Of a DNA stretch of 64,000 nucleotides, positions 46,101-57,170 are shown piece by piece. The first letter of the stretch is position 1. Each line of letters opens with the position of its first letter. The notes beneath the pieces are model-generated. The model was not told where the DNA came from, did no database searches, and saw only the letters and a program-made list of their open reading frames with translations. This DNA is from Neonectria sp. B-13 (lineage: Eukaryota; Ascomycota; Sordariomycetes; Hypocreales; Nectriaceae). A program made the translations under genes and the position numbers. The stretch spans positions 744,001-808,000 of the forward strand of contig NOKP01000021.1 in the NCBI GenBank assembly GCA_002682825.1, written 5' to 3'.

Positions 46101-46456
46101 ATGTGCGTGGCCAATACCTTGAGGGCAGCCAGAGAGCCACGCTCGGGTTCCAGGACATTCTGCAAGAGTGCACCGAATGGCCAGCACCGACAACCTTCTT
46201 TGGGTCCTTTGTCAACCACCTCAACCGCGAGTACTTTGATGATCTTCCTTTTGCTGACACAAAGTGCCGTGTTGACTACATCATTCCTCATCCGGAGCTA
46301 CCAACTCCGCCTCGTGTGGTGTCGTTCCTGGAGTCTGGCAAGACATTTGTAGGTATTGAAGCTGATGAAGACCGACGAGAATTTTGGGAGGCAAGACTGG
46401 AGGAGTTGGCTGTTACAATCGAAGGATTTGTGACAAGCCCTGAGGCTTTACTTTGA
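40144..46456 (+). CDS. sidD: SidD/NPS6-type extracellular siderophore NRPS
   Basis: Exons 40144-40575 and 40652-46456 with a 76-nt intron give 2078 residues, about the length of A. fumigatus SidD. An N-terminal leader without clear core motifs precedes the adenylation domain, which has [11 protein letters not shown] (about 377), GYGPAE (about 508), TGDLVRY (about 606) and GKTDRK. The first carrier motif is LGGES (about 800). The first condensation domain has HHAIYDG (about 1006). A truncated adenylation remnant follows, lacking the nucleotide-binding front half but keeping TGDLVKY (about 1388). The second carrier motif is LGGDS (about 1593), and the second condensation domain has SHAQYDG (about 1806). 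A-T-C-dA-T-C is the known layout for fusarinine- and coprogen-type synthetases, which link and cyclise acylated hydroxyornithines in the cytosol. Product identity (fusarinine C or coprogen) cannot be told from sequence. The frame is intact. Confidence 0.92.
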
Positions 46457-47541
46457 GCCATATCCAATTTATCTTGCAATGTGCTGGAAGTAGTGTTCGG
46501 ATTTTGGGGGAAAGGAGTTCTGTTATTATGCTTAATTTGAGATGAAGGCTTTAGCTTACCCTTGATCATTGAATACAATGACTAGTTTAATTGATTACTG
46601 AAAAAATGTTCCCTTAGCCTTATCTTGTCGGGCTCCATGCAAATTCCAAGCTTAAGGACGAACAATAAATAAGTCAGCACCTAATGCACGCGACTACATA
46701 TGCAATATGTTCAATCGTACTATCCACAAAGGTTTGACAACAGTGTGCAAGCCTCTAGATTCCATCTCCTTGGAAACGAATCCGGTCGTGGCTAGCATAC
46801 GTCCACCAACATTGACCGGTTCGGTGACCTGAATGCTAGTCACTTGTTCTCTTAAACAATCCCACTGAAATGAAAGTTACATTGACGAAACTATCAGAAC
46901 AAACAAAGCACGAGCTGTCTTATTGGTCCTGTTTCCACAACTATGAATAGTACCAAGCTGTACACACGTATCGCCAGCTGCCAGTGTTTTTTGCACCCCG
47001 TGATCCAGTCGACTGCAACGTTAACTTTACATACAGAGTAAACTTGGATTACTTAGTTAGCTCACCAAGCCACTTCCCCCTCGAGGACTACACCAAATCC
47101 ATGCCCCACCTTCCCAATCCGGCCTAGCTACACACCCGATCTCCTACACACCCTCCGCTTCCTATTATCAAGGTAGTTAAACCTTCGACGTGCCGATCGA
47201 GCAGGAGCCGCAAAACGATACCTAACGACCTTTAGACCACCTACTGTAGTCTTGGGGAATTGTCTTTGGTTGTTTCAGATTCTACTGGTCTTGTTCCCCA
47301 GCAGCATCAACCAACACTTAGCTATCACAGTGACTTGATTGGTTGGATGCATGATTCACTGCTTATTATGTCATCGCCACGTACGTAGTCAAAGACGTCA
47401 TAGGAGGCCACCACCTCTTAGCAACCGCGCCCAAGATTAGCTAAGGGTGTCTAATTCACTCCTTTCCTTTTCCACGAGGACGACACTGCAGCAAGTGACT
47501 CCAACTGCAGACGATTTTGCCGGATCCATCAACTCGCGCAC
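46457..47541. other. Intergenic, no gene recognised
   Basis: About 1.1 kb between the NRPS stop and the GT25 start. Nothing recognised beyond short frames. Confidence 0.45.
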
Positions 47542-48839
47542 ATGATTCCTCGACAGTCTCGAACACGGGTCGCCGGTGCCCTCGGCGTCACCATTGTCAT
47601 CTTTTGGCTCGTCCTCAGCAACGTTCCCGCCGCTTCGCCCTCCAACTGGCAGCATGGATTTACCAAGTCTGGCAGGGCTCGCGGCCTTCTAAACGACATC
47701 AACAACCAGACTCTCGGGGTAAGATGCGTCGCGTTTCCTCGACATGTCCATCAGTGTTAACGCGTCGATCTAGTTCCAGAAAATCTTCGTCCTTGGCCTG
47801 CCCGAACGAACTGACCGTCGAGATGCCATCACTCTTAATACTGCGTTGAGTGATATTACATTCGAGTTTATCGACGGCGTTCCAGGCGCTACCATCCCAA
47901 ACAAGGCTCTTCCCAAGGAATCAGTACACAAGAAGATATCAGATGGCGCTCTTGGTTGCTGGCGTGCCCACATGAATGCATTGCAAGAGTGAGTGGTCCA
48001 TGTGAATACTCTTGTTTCATATTTACTAATATGTCATCACTAGAGTCGTTCGCAGTAATGCCTCGACTGCTCTAATCATCGAAGATGATGCTGATTGGGA
48101 CGTACGACTTCGACGACAACTTCACGATGTGGCTCTATCAAGCCAGGCACTTACTCAGCCCCTCAAAGGACAGGATACATATGCAGACCCATCTTATCAG
48201 AATCGACAACCCGCCAAGAACTCCCAAGGCAGCATTACCAGCCTCGATTTCCATGACCTTCCTAAAACAACACCAGTTACCTATTCTCCGTACGGAGATG
48301 AGTGGGATCTTCTGTGGCTAGGCCACTGCGGTATGCAGTTACCCCCTGCAAATGGCGATATACCTACCGGGCGTGTTGTCTCGGAAGACGATGAAACAGT
48401 CCCTGCTAAGCAGTATCTACTCTCACACGTAAAGCCCTATACATTTAGGGATGAATATCCCGATCACACTCGTGTTGTCCACCATGCATACGAGGGGCTC
48501 TGCTCTTTGGCCTATGCTGTTACCCAGCGAGGAGCTCAGGAAATCCTACGCGAGATTGCTCTTAAGGATCCTACTACGCCAGTCGATATCATGATACGAT
48601 GGTTCTGTACTGGTGTCCACGGGCGAAGGCATCACAATTGTTTGGCCGTTCAGCCTCCTATCTTCAACCCCCATAGAACAAGGGGGCCAAAGGGAGATAC
48701 GAGCAATATTGATTCGAAATGGGAAGGTGGAGGTTGGTGGGACACGGCTGAGACGAGAATGACGAGGTGGAGTGTCAGGCTCAATGCCGATCGGATAATT
48801 GCTGGGGAGGAGATGGTGGATCAGTTCCCAGACAAATAG
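47542..48839 (+). CDS. GT25-family glycosyltransferase
   Basis: Exons 47542-47718, 47774-47988 and 48044-48839 (introns of 55 nt each) give 395 residues. A membrane anchor at about residues 11-27 (AGALGVTIVIFWLVLS) suggests type II topology in the Golgi or ER. The catalytic part begins with KIFVLGLPERTDRRDA, then FIDGVPG, GALGCWRAHMNAL and LIIEDDADWD, which are hallmarks of the LPS/collagen galactosyltransferase family GT25. A later segment LLWLGHCG and AYAVTQRGAQEIL also fits. The acceptor in fungi is not known. The gene looks intact and borders the decaying part of the window. Confidence 0.87.
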
Positions 48840-49057
48840 GGAACTGGTTATTGTCAATGCATTTCCCTGCAGACTGTTCATAGATTTCGCCGTATGTCGT
48901 TGATAAATTTCGCTGCATGGACCAGCACTGTTGCTGATGACAAGAAACAACCCATGCCAGTTCATCATTCGTTCCGATCTTCCGCTGCCATCTACTCAAC
49001 AATCTCCATACGAAACAATGCGCCCGTGATGGCGAGTTGAGCTTAACTAACGACCTA

Positions 49058-49275
49058 ATCGGCAGTAAGATTCCTCCCTATGCCATACTTTCGCACACCT
49101 GCGGACCAGAAACCGAAGAGATCACCTTCCAAGACTTAGTTGGCGGCACTGGGAAGGATACGGCTATCTGCCGGCTGAAATCAAATATCAGCAAATCAGG
49201 CACGTCTATCCAGTCAGCCAGCGAGTCGTGTCGTGCCTATGAGCCAAAACCCCGCCAGCACCGTTGGGTTGCCAC
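49058..49275 (+). pseudogene. HET-domain fragment
   Basis: The frame reads PPYAILSHTCGPETEEITFQ then DLVGGTGKD, close to the start of the HET (heterokaryon incompatibility) domain, whose usual motif is YAILSHTWG. Here Trp is Cys, the next conserved block (the one that normally leads to a VDTCCIDK-like motif) is missing, and the frame degrades. No ATG precedes it, since the open frame starts at a TTG. It looks like a remnant of a larger gene, now non-functional. Confidence 0.55.
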
Positions 49276-50534
49276 ATGACCCAAGCACGCCATTCATCCT
49301 TCAGTGCAGCTACCGGATCTCTAATAGCACTTCTAATAGCACCCGGAAATCTGCTATCTCAATGAGTGGCACCCGATTTGCAATTAGTGAAGACAGGACA
49401 GTCGACATCTGAACGGCGAATGATACTGGTGAATTCTAGAAAACGCAGACCGTTGCTTCTCTTATGAGAATTGTTACACTTTCCATCTCACCAGAGGGCG
49501 AAACGTTGCCTTTGGCAATATAAGAACGTTGCAGTTGTGGAGATACGATCACGAAACCAAGATGTTTGAACTGGACAAGCCGTACGGTAGATGATGTATC
49601 TACCATTTTTTAACAATTCAACCCAAGTCGCCAGGTCTCTATCTGGTATAAGAAATCACGAAACTCGATGCTGCTGGAGAAAGCATACGTTCGTGTTCAC
49701 GCCTGGTCTTTCAGCAGCCTCTTTCTCCAGTTTATCCCCTGCGTGCAAGCGACTTCTTGAATACAACACTGCAGAGTTGGTAGGCAGCTCTTTATCCAGC
49801 CTTTATCACCATGTCGACGTTAAACCCATGACGCGCAAGCTCGAGGGTAAAGCGGCTAATAAAAAGTCAATGCTATAAGAAGGATCAGAAGGAAGCATAG
49901 TGGTACATTTGATTTGAGAGGAGCGGATCGCTGTTTGTTGGGAACGGCGAAAGCCGCCTTTAGGGCGATTATACCAATCTTCAACCCACCTATGACAGGC
50001 ATCCATGCATGTGTGAAGTTGTTAGCTTTCCTTCTTGCCGATAATTCATCGCTGCCATATGCTATTTCCGTCCCAAGCGTTGGGTCTCATGTACTCGGCT
50101 GCCAACACTGGCCCTAGTGTGTATAATGTAAATTACAGAGTGGATCAGTCGTTAGTGTATTGATCAATTTTATTTGAGCATCAGATTCTGTCACCCGGAC
50201 TTCTCTGTTTCCAAGCTGGGTGGTCGTGGCTTTCTGCCGATCCGAGGGATTTCTTCTACATGATACATGGTGTACCAACAACTGTTATTACAGACAAAAT
50301 GCAGAGCCTTGTCCCTAGGAATGGAGCTTTCATCTAATGACTCAGACTTGTTCCACTGTACTCATCCACTCTGCTCCAGGCAGTCTTGACTGTACGGGAA
50401 CACATCTAATATCTAGCAGTGACGAGTTGAGATGTTCTCTAACCGATGGCACTGACGGACTGACTAGGCTTGAAACCAGATCGTGCTGGCGAAGTTTTCG
50501 CATCTCGCCAACTGTCAGCCTCAAATACGCACCT
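49276..50534. other. Intergenic, no gene recognised
   Basis: About 1.26 kb with short frames only. It could contain more of the decayed HET gene, but I could not trace it. Confidence 0.4.
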
Positions 50535-50690
50535 TGAGTGCGTTAGATCACCTGCCCTAAAGAAGAATCTGCTCAGTTTTGAGAATGTTGGCTCTGTTTG
50601 TGAAGTGTTGGCTCACTTGCCCCAGAGAAGGATCAACTCAGTTTCAAGACTGTTGGCGCTCTCTATAGAGTGATGGCCCACTTAAATCGG
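50535..50690 (+). repeat. 66-bp tandem repeat, about 2.3 copies
   Basis: The unit begins at 50535 (TGAGTGCGTT), 50601 (TGAAGTGTTG) and 50667 (AGAGTGATGG). Related words such as CTCAGTTT and TGTTGGC keep the 66-nt phase. In one frame each unit gives 22 residues such as VLAHLPQRRINSVSRLLAL. The length being a multiple of three and the frame partly open suggest a repeat-protein remnant, but no host gene is seen. Confidence 0.6.
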
Positions 50691-51044
50691 ATGGTGCGGC
50701 AACTGACTGCATTGTATTGGCCTCCAGTGCATGATGAGTTTCGCGTATCTCGGACAATTGGGTCCGGATCCTCCCGGTCTCGCGGTTGGGACAGCGCGTC
50801 AATCCCATTCCAATCCTGCTTTTCTTTTTTCTCACTGCTCTCAATACTAAGAAGAGTATTTAAAGTCTACCCCAATAACTCGATTCTTCCTTTTATCACT
50901 CTCACAAGTCTACTATGGAAAGTCCCCGGTCACCCAATCCCAAAAGCGAACTCTGCACATTTTGCAGTAAATGCAACTCAGCAATACCCTCCGTTATTCT
51001 ACTCTTATTATTCATCTTAAACGTGCTCCATTATCTATGGCAAG

Positions 51045-51830
51045 ATGAAAACATCATCCCTGGGCTCCTTTATTTCAACATTATTGCTCCCTTCCATCTG
51101 TTATGCAGTCGCTTTGCCAGCCTCCGAGCCTCTCCACATGCCTTACATGACAGTCCGGTACGATCTCGAAAATTATGAGGCCTGTAGCAATAGAACGTCT
51201 TCACTTATGAAGCGCACTGATGTCGACGTAAGGCAGACCTTTGATCTTTTAGGACTGTTAACTAATTCGTCTATTTAAGATTTGCGGATTTATTAACACC
51301 CTGGCTTCTTGCGTCGTTATTGGTACTGGTGTTACGGTAAGTTCCTTTATAACCCATCTGATAACTGATATAATCCGACTACTAATGCTTCCTTTTCTTC
51401 TTTGGTAGGGATTGGTGGGGTTTCTTGGTATGTAATACTCGATTCGGGCCTTCTACCATATAAAAGATTAACCTTTTAGCGAACCAAATCAAGGACGCTG
51501 CCAACCGAAGGTCTTGCGGTAAATTTTCTGGGACTGCCATGGACGGGGAAATCAGTTTCAGATACATGGTATGTTTATGAAGCTATATTTTACCCTAAAG
51601 CAGATGCTCATGCAGTTTAGAGCTTGGGCGGAGATTGCAGCACTTCATCTGAGGAAAGGACAATTGCTGGTGCTCTTGAGGACCATATAAAGAAGATGAG
51701 TGATCCACTGTGCAGCACTCAGTGCTTACATCTCTCGCATCGCGGTTTATGGAATGGCTATCTTCTGTGTAGATGTCTTGTATCTGAGCGGCCTCATAAG
51801 CGTACTTGCCCCCATTTTAAGAGAAAGTAA
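51045..51830 (+). CDS. Small secreted cysteine-containing protein (candidate effector)
   Basis: Five exons chain in frame: 51045-51227, 51280-51336, 51409-51427, 51480-51568 and 51621-51830, for about 185 residues. The third exon is only 19 nt. The N-terminus is a clear signal peptide (MKTSSLGSFISTLLLPSICYA). A KR pair near residue 56 could be a Kex2-type site. After it come CGFINTLASC, a hydrophobic GTGVTGLVGFL patch and cysteines in RSCGKF, GGDCST, DPLCSTQC and LLCRC. I recognise this loosely as a family of small fungal secreted proteins with a TQCL-H-GxWxGYL core, function unknown. Effector status is inferred from secretion, size and location in an accessory region. Confidence 0.65.
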
Positions 51831-52204
51831 TAATACTCGATAATAGCTAGACGATGTTGAATTCAACTTATTTTTCCATTTTCACTTAGAATGTAAAATA
51901 CTCAGAACAGCCGACTGCAAAACAAAAGAGACTGAGTGACGATAATGAAGTCGATCCTTTACCCCTGTTTCACTCACAAGTCTTCTCTTTCTTTTTACCA
52001 TGCCTAGCCACTGTAGTCATACTTGCCACCCGAAATACAGTCGGTACTGGTACCGTCTATGGCGGGGCCGCAATATGCCTTGGAGTCAAAGTCATCTGAA
52101 GGACCGTGGCCGCCCTTAAGGCACCTCGCAGGGAGCGGTCCCGTGGTTAGAATCTGCTAGAGCAGGCTCTTTGTGTGCGGATATTGCACTTTGGCGATGG
52201 CTCA
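51831..52204. other. Intergenic, no gene recognised
   Basis: About 370 bp between the secreted-protein gene and the repeat-protein remnant. Nothing recognised. Confidence 0.4.
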
Positions 52205-52690
52205 CTGCCCTGGGAGTGTCTCTCATTCTATGTAACGGAGGCTGGATCCCTGAACGATCCTGGGTCAAGACTAGGGACTTTTCGTGTGCAGTGGTATTGT
52301 CAATCTTCGTCTGTCCCTGGAGGATTATTCTTGATTTGTCAAAGGCTACCATGCTGGATACCTTGACATGGCCTCGTGCTGATAGTGAACTCTCGTCTTG
52401 AGCGTTAATAGTGGAGATGACGGACTGGCCCTGGATATTGACCCAGCTTAACGCTTCTATCATCATCCCTCCGATCTTGCACTCGGCCCCAACTGTTAGC
52501 CAAGCGTCCCTTAAAACGTCTTTCTTCAATATGGCAGATGCGCCTTTATTGTACACTCAACTGGAATTGTCTCTCATCATCCCTCCGATCTTTTATCCAG
52601 CTCCAACTGTTAGCAGAGCATCCCCTGAGACGTCTATCTTCGAGATGATAGATTGGCCCTTGGTATGCACTCGACTGGAATTGTCAAGAT
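52205..52690 (-). pseudogene. Decayed 38-residue-repeat protein (114-bp tandem repeats)
   Basis: A 114-bp unit repeats about four times. For example, CATCATCCCT starts at 52461 and again at 52575. On the minus strand each unit reads about 38 residues, with a KGQSIIS or QGQSVIS block and, in the upstream units, a LTVGA-KIGGMM block. The two upstream-most units contain a TAG, each at a place where CAG would be expected, so the frame is closed. The plus strand also stays open across two units. I do not recognise the parent protein. It sits between a secreted protein gene and a carboxylesterase pseudogene. Confidence 0.5.
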
Positions 52691-52983
52691 GAAGGACAAG
52701 AGATATTCTTGCATTGTCACAGCGATAGTTGCATTCACGGATGAAGTCCCCGCCCCGCCATCTAGGCCGCCGGTGGTAGATTTTCTGGATGAGCTTCCTG
52801 AACTAACTGCGCTGGAAGACGAGGAGGCACTTAACGTACTTGAGCTACTCATCAAAGAGAGAGTATAGGAGCTATACCATTGGAGAGAGTTAGATAATCC
52901 ACCACGCGATTGCACCCGTACGACTCACAGTAGTAGCTTTGGTCGGCTTGATGCGTGGCCTGGTCTAGAGCAACCATGGAATT

Positions 52984-54110
52984 TCACGTCTTATTCTCGG
53001 GTGCCACAGTTGCCGCACGATTATGTGCTGTAAGATCAAAGTGCTGCTTCATGTCTGCGAAACGTAGGCTGGGGCTATCGTAATCGTCCTCAGGGTGGAG
53101 TGATAGAGCCTCGTCAACTATCTGGTCTGCAATGGTTGAGAAGAAGATGTGGAGGTATGTGGACACATTGGAGGAGGAATTGACACCCGAGTAGGCCTGG
53201 CCGTTGGCCTTATGCTGTTTGTGGATGAGGATGATAGGACCCTTGAAGTTTAATCTGTTGTGGTAGAATTGTGCCTCGTCTGGGACCTTTCAGTTATTGT
53301 CACCAGTAAAATCAAGTGGAAATGCCGTCTTACAAGTATCTGAAATAATATCCCCATAAACACGAGGCTGGAACTGGTAGTTGTATTCATCAACAATGTC
53401 GTCAGCAGCCGATGTCAGAGTCTCAAAGTCAATCTCGCGCATGCAGTCGAGGTGGCCACCATCGCACCCAACGGCGATCGAGACGTTCTGCCAAAATGCC
53501 TAGGAGTAGGTGAGTACAGGCGTATTGAAGTCGATGTTTAAAGGAGCAGCTCACCTCAGCACGGGTGGCCAGCACCGAACAAATCTTGGAGACATGACGT
53601 AGGCTCGGTTGAAGAGCTGTTCGGCGTGGCTGGCGAATCGCCAAAGTCAGTTAGCTGATGAACCAACGGCTGTTATGCTCACACGTTGAAGTTCATACAG
53701 TGAATTGAAACAACGTTTGCGATCCTCCTACGGAGAAGCTGACGGCAGTGACCTCGCCAGGATCGCTTCCAAATTTACCAATGTACTTTTGAACCTACTG
53801 AAACGCATGCTGGACGTCCCAGATAGCGGTATTTGACGTACCGCCCTCGTGAAGAAGCGTCGGGCCATTCGCAAGGCCAGTCATCCCCAGTCGATAGTTG
53901 TACGCGACGAAAATAAAGTCGGTGCTGAGATCGACTAGGCCCTCGGGCGTGTTCTGCGACTTACTCCCCCTTGTGAAGCCTCCACCATACGTCCACACCA
54001 TGACGGGAAGTTTATTGCCCTCTGAGTTGGCAGGGGCCCAGATATCGAGGAATTAACAGTCCTCCTCGGAGCTACAATCGAGATCAACGTCGGCGAGGGA
54101 GACATTATTG
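52984..54110 (-). pseudogene. Type-B carboxylesterase pseudogene
   Basis: Fragments of the alpha/beta-hydrolase carboxylesterase family appear in order on the minus strand. They are LDIWAPANSEGNKLP, VWTYGGGFTRGS with the oxyanion loop, FIFVAYNYRLGM, a region after AIWDVQHAF with GEVTAVSFSVGG around the expected nucleophile, and later HPEDDYDSPSLRFADMKQ. They are separated by in-frame stops (a TAA just before the LDIWAP block and a TAG after AIWDVQHAFQ) and by frame changes. A secreted hydrolase is the likely ancestor. No intact frame longer than about 70 codons remains. Confidence 0.75.
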
Positions 54111-54650
54111 ATCTCTGTGTCGGCTGCTGGCCACTGGGGCTTTTCTCCCTGCTATATCCGGTGTGGTCCACTAAAGAAGCACACTGCTTTTGTTCCGAGA
54201 TTCGAAGGCTTAGACGCGACCATGACGACTCTTCCCACTGACGCGGACACCACGACTAGCTGGGCAATTTGGAGCTATCTGACATCCACCCCGGTCTCTT
54301 CCATCGAACTCACGATGGCTGATTCTACCAGCGAGTCTCTTTCCGTTGTTGAAGAGACTACTTCTACAAATTGGATTCCCCCAGTCACTGTTAAAAGTCA
54401 GATTCCATTGCCACGCTTTCCGCTGTATCGACCGAGATCCTTAGCGTCCCTACAACCACCAAAGCTCTCGCATCCGACAACGCCAACAACAACATTTTCA
54501 TTATTATGCCTCTGGTCACAGTAAGTTTTCTCTGGTCTCTTGACGTTAGCGAAACTCACACGTTTGGAACCTTTCGGGAACCCTTAGTAGAAACCCAGAC
54601 CCGAACCTAAACTAAACAAGAAACCCTATTCTAAGCCTACCCATCGGTCC
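54111..54650. other. Region with Ser/Thr-rich open frame, no gene called
   Basis: A plus-strand frame (54108-54524) is Ser/Thr-rich but overlaps the upstream end of the carboxylesterase remnant and has no domain. It may be a chance frame. Confidence 0.3.
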
Positions 54651-56452
54651 TCAATAATCCACCACGGATGGCGCTCGTATATTTATCGTTCCCGTGTATG
54701 CACGCTCCATTGGCCGCCAAACAGGTTGCCACCCCGTTTGTATTCGCAGAGTTTCCCCAGTTTTCAAGGTGAGCATCTCCAGCCTCGACCACGATCGCCA
54801 ATTGAAGAAGGGTTGCGCAAATTCCCTTGCCAGATCCCCGTCAAGCTGAGGGAAATGTGGCTCTTTTTTATCGCCGTTTCTTTCTATGGACGAGAGGCTA
54901 TCGAAGTCAATTCCGACCTCACAATGGAGCGTCAAATGGCGGAGTTTGACGAATCCGGTTGCTAGTGTTTTTAAGATATCATTTGGCTGTTGTCACGGCT
55001 TCAGTCAATAATACAATGCCCGCGATAAGATTGTGCACTTACCCATCCACTATCGCGATAGATGTCGATTTCTAAAATCGCCAGATCCGGACAATTCGCA
55101 TCGAGCTCGTTCAGGTCGGCGATATCTGGCGTCGGGCGGAGGGCACCATCTCTTGGGAGCTCAATTGCGTGCAAACATAGCTGTTTCAGTCCCGAATGCT
55201 TGGTCAGCGCGAGATTAGTCACGGAAACTCCCCTGACTGTGAGCTGTTCTAGGGTATGAAAGGCCATGAGAAAGCCGTCTAGCTCGGGACACGTCTCCTC
55301 GCCTTCCCAATTCCAGCTGTGATCCTCCCCTTCCCAATCCATATCATAGTTTTCACTAGGCCAGGTCTCCACCGTGAGACTCCGAAGGGCTTTGGCACAA
55401 CCTGTGAGGAGCTCTAGCAAGTCCGTGTCAAGCTTAGGTCCCAGGCTGAGCGACCTTAAGTTAGACCAGTTACGCTTGTCTTGCCAATGATTCCACTCCT
55501 CGAGTCGCATGTAACTGTCGACCGAAAGAGATTCCAATTGTGGGAAAGTCTCCTCACCAGTACAATGGAGAAAAACCCGTCGATGATGGGGTATCACTGT
55601 GAAACATCCCCCAGGGTTCCCACCATACGTCGAAAGGGAGAACGACTTCAAGTTTGGACAGGCAAAAAAAGTTGTTGAAGACATGCAATCCGTCGATTCG
55701 GCTGGTCCCGCGTGTCGCGCACCGTGTCCAACCCGGCGCATATAGTAGTGACACATGATAATGGGCATGTGACAACTCTTGACCCTTCTTCACTTAGCAG
55801 GTGAAGCTGTGGATGATTGGCGTGGTCGTTTAGCGAGCGGATCAAGTCCTCGAAATACGAACTCGATGAATGTAGCCTATGCAACTCTTCATTAGTAATG
55901 GCAACAATGCATCTTCCCAAACTACTGGGACCACAGACCGGAAATGCTGTAGGTTAGGCAAGGCCTTCACCAGGGTAGCAAGGCCACCCTTCTCGTTCAA
56001 CTCTGAAACGATGTCCTTTGAAAACCCCAAGAAATTCCCAACCTCGACCTCGCGCACAGCACGGACTTGTATCCCACCGGGGTCTCCCACCAGTCGGCGG
56101 ATCAACGTACAGGCCTCATCACATTGAGCCTTTCTTGACTGCATCTTCTTCCTTTTCTTCTTGTCGATGTTGTATTGGTTAGGAAATACTCGGTGGAGTC
56201 GATATTGACGGAGCTCCTCTTCTGTGAGTGACCTTGGTCCCAGGTAGATGTAATTATATAGATGGGTAACAGTCAAGGAGTTGAAAGTCTTAGACACGAG
56301 ACACAGGTTATAAAAATCCTCTCGCGCGTCAAGCTGCATATTGCATGTCAGTCCCTCGTGCGCATCGCCGGGTAATGGATGGGCATACCTTTTGAAAGAT
56401 AAGATACCAAATATAGGTGTCTAGGCGCACCAGAGCCGCCGGTACTCCCATC
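54651..56452 (-). pseudogene. F-box/LRR-like gene with frameshifts
   Basis: The start reads MMGVPAALVRLDTYIWYLIF, and across an intron (GTATGC to GCAG near 56392-56335) continues as KLDAREDFYNLCLVSKTFNSL, a fungal F-box-like opening. Leucine-rich blocks follow: LATLVKALPNLQHF, CPNLKSFSLS, LESLSVDSYMRLEEW, LEQLTVRGVS and, after another intron (GTAAGT to AACAG near 55050-54990), FVKLRHLTLHCEVGIDFD. Two frame changes break it: one near 55840-55925, and one at a run of seven A/T (55664-55670) where the frame before reads VFNNFF and the frame after reads ACPNLK. The second lies at a homopolymer and could be a sequencing error. F-box proteins are usually SCF ubiquitin-ligase adaptors. The substrate is unknown. 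Confidence 0.6.
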
Positions 56453-57170
56453 ATGCGCTCGCCAGCTTTGCTGTCGACTTGGGCCGGATCCACTGGTGCG
56501 CAAGTTACAAGCTCTGTTCCCCCCAGCCCATTGTCTTCGCCCTGACTTGAAGTAGATGCTATTAGTTGACCTTATCCGAAGATGGTTCCAACGAAGCGCG
56601 CAGCGAGCTGTTTCAAGTTCCTCATTGCGATGGGCCCCGAGATGTGCTAGTAGTGTGGTCGATCGTGTTTAGCAAATGAAAGGGAGATTTGATAATCGGT
56701 AGTGGCAGTGCGTTAGTGGCAGAGCGTGAAGCAGTGCCGCGCGCCACGCAGTGTGACTACCTCGACAATAGAAGTGACGGTGCAGGCAGCAGCACAAGGC
56801 TAGGCGCATCAGTTGAGGGACGATGAGAATGCGAGAAGAAGTTGAGGAGAAGCCCAACACCGAGAGTACAAGATAGAGGGGAAATGAGGGATGTTAGGGT
56901 ATTTATACTTACTGGAGCCGGCGGGGATCACTCGGCGGAGGCCGGGCGGATTGCCCGATTGGGATGCAACCAACTCCGGCGGACCAGGCAACAGTTGGTC
57001 AGGATGGAACGTCGCTCGAATCGGTGCACTACAATTTCACCTACGGCATCCGGGCGTAGGGCCGAGTGTCGCCAGCCCTCCTACGGAATATCGTTGATCT
57101 ATTCTCATCGGCTCCAGCCCCGCCAGAGAGGCGTCGGAGGATGATCACAGGCCATTGACGTGCAGCGAGG
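56453..57170. other. Intergenic, no gene recognised
   Basis: About 720 bp upstream of the F-box gene. Nothing recognised. Confidence 0.4.
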
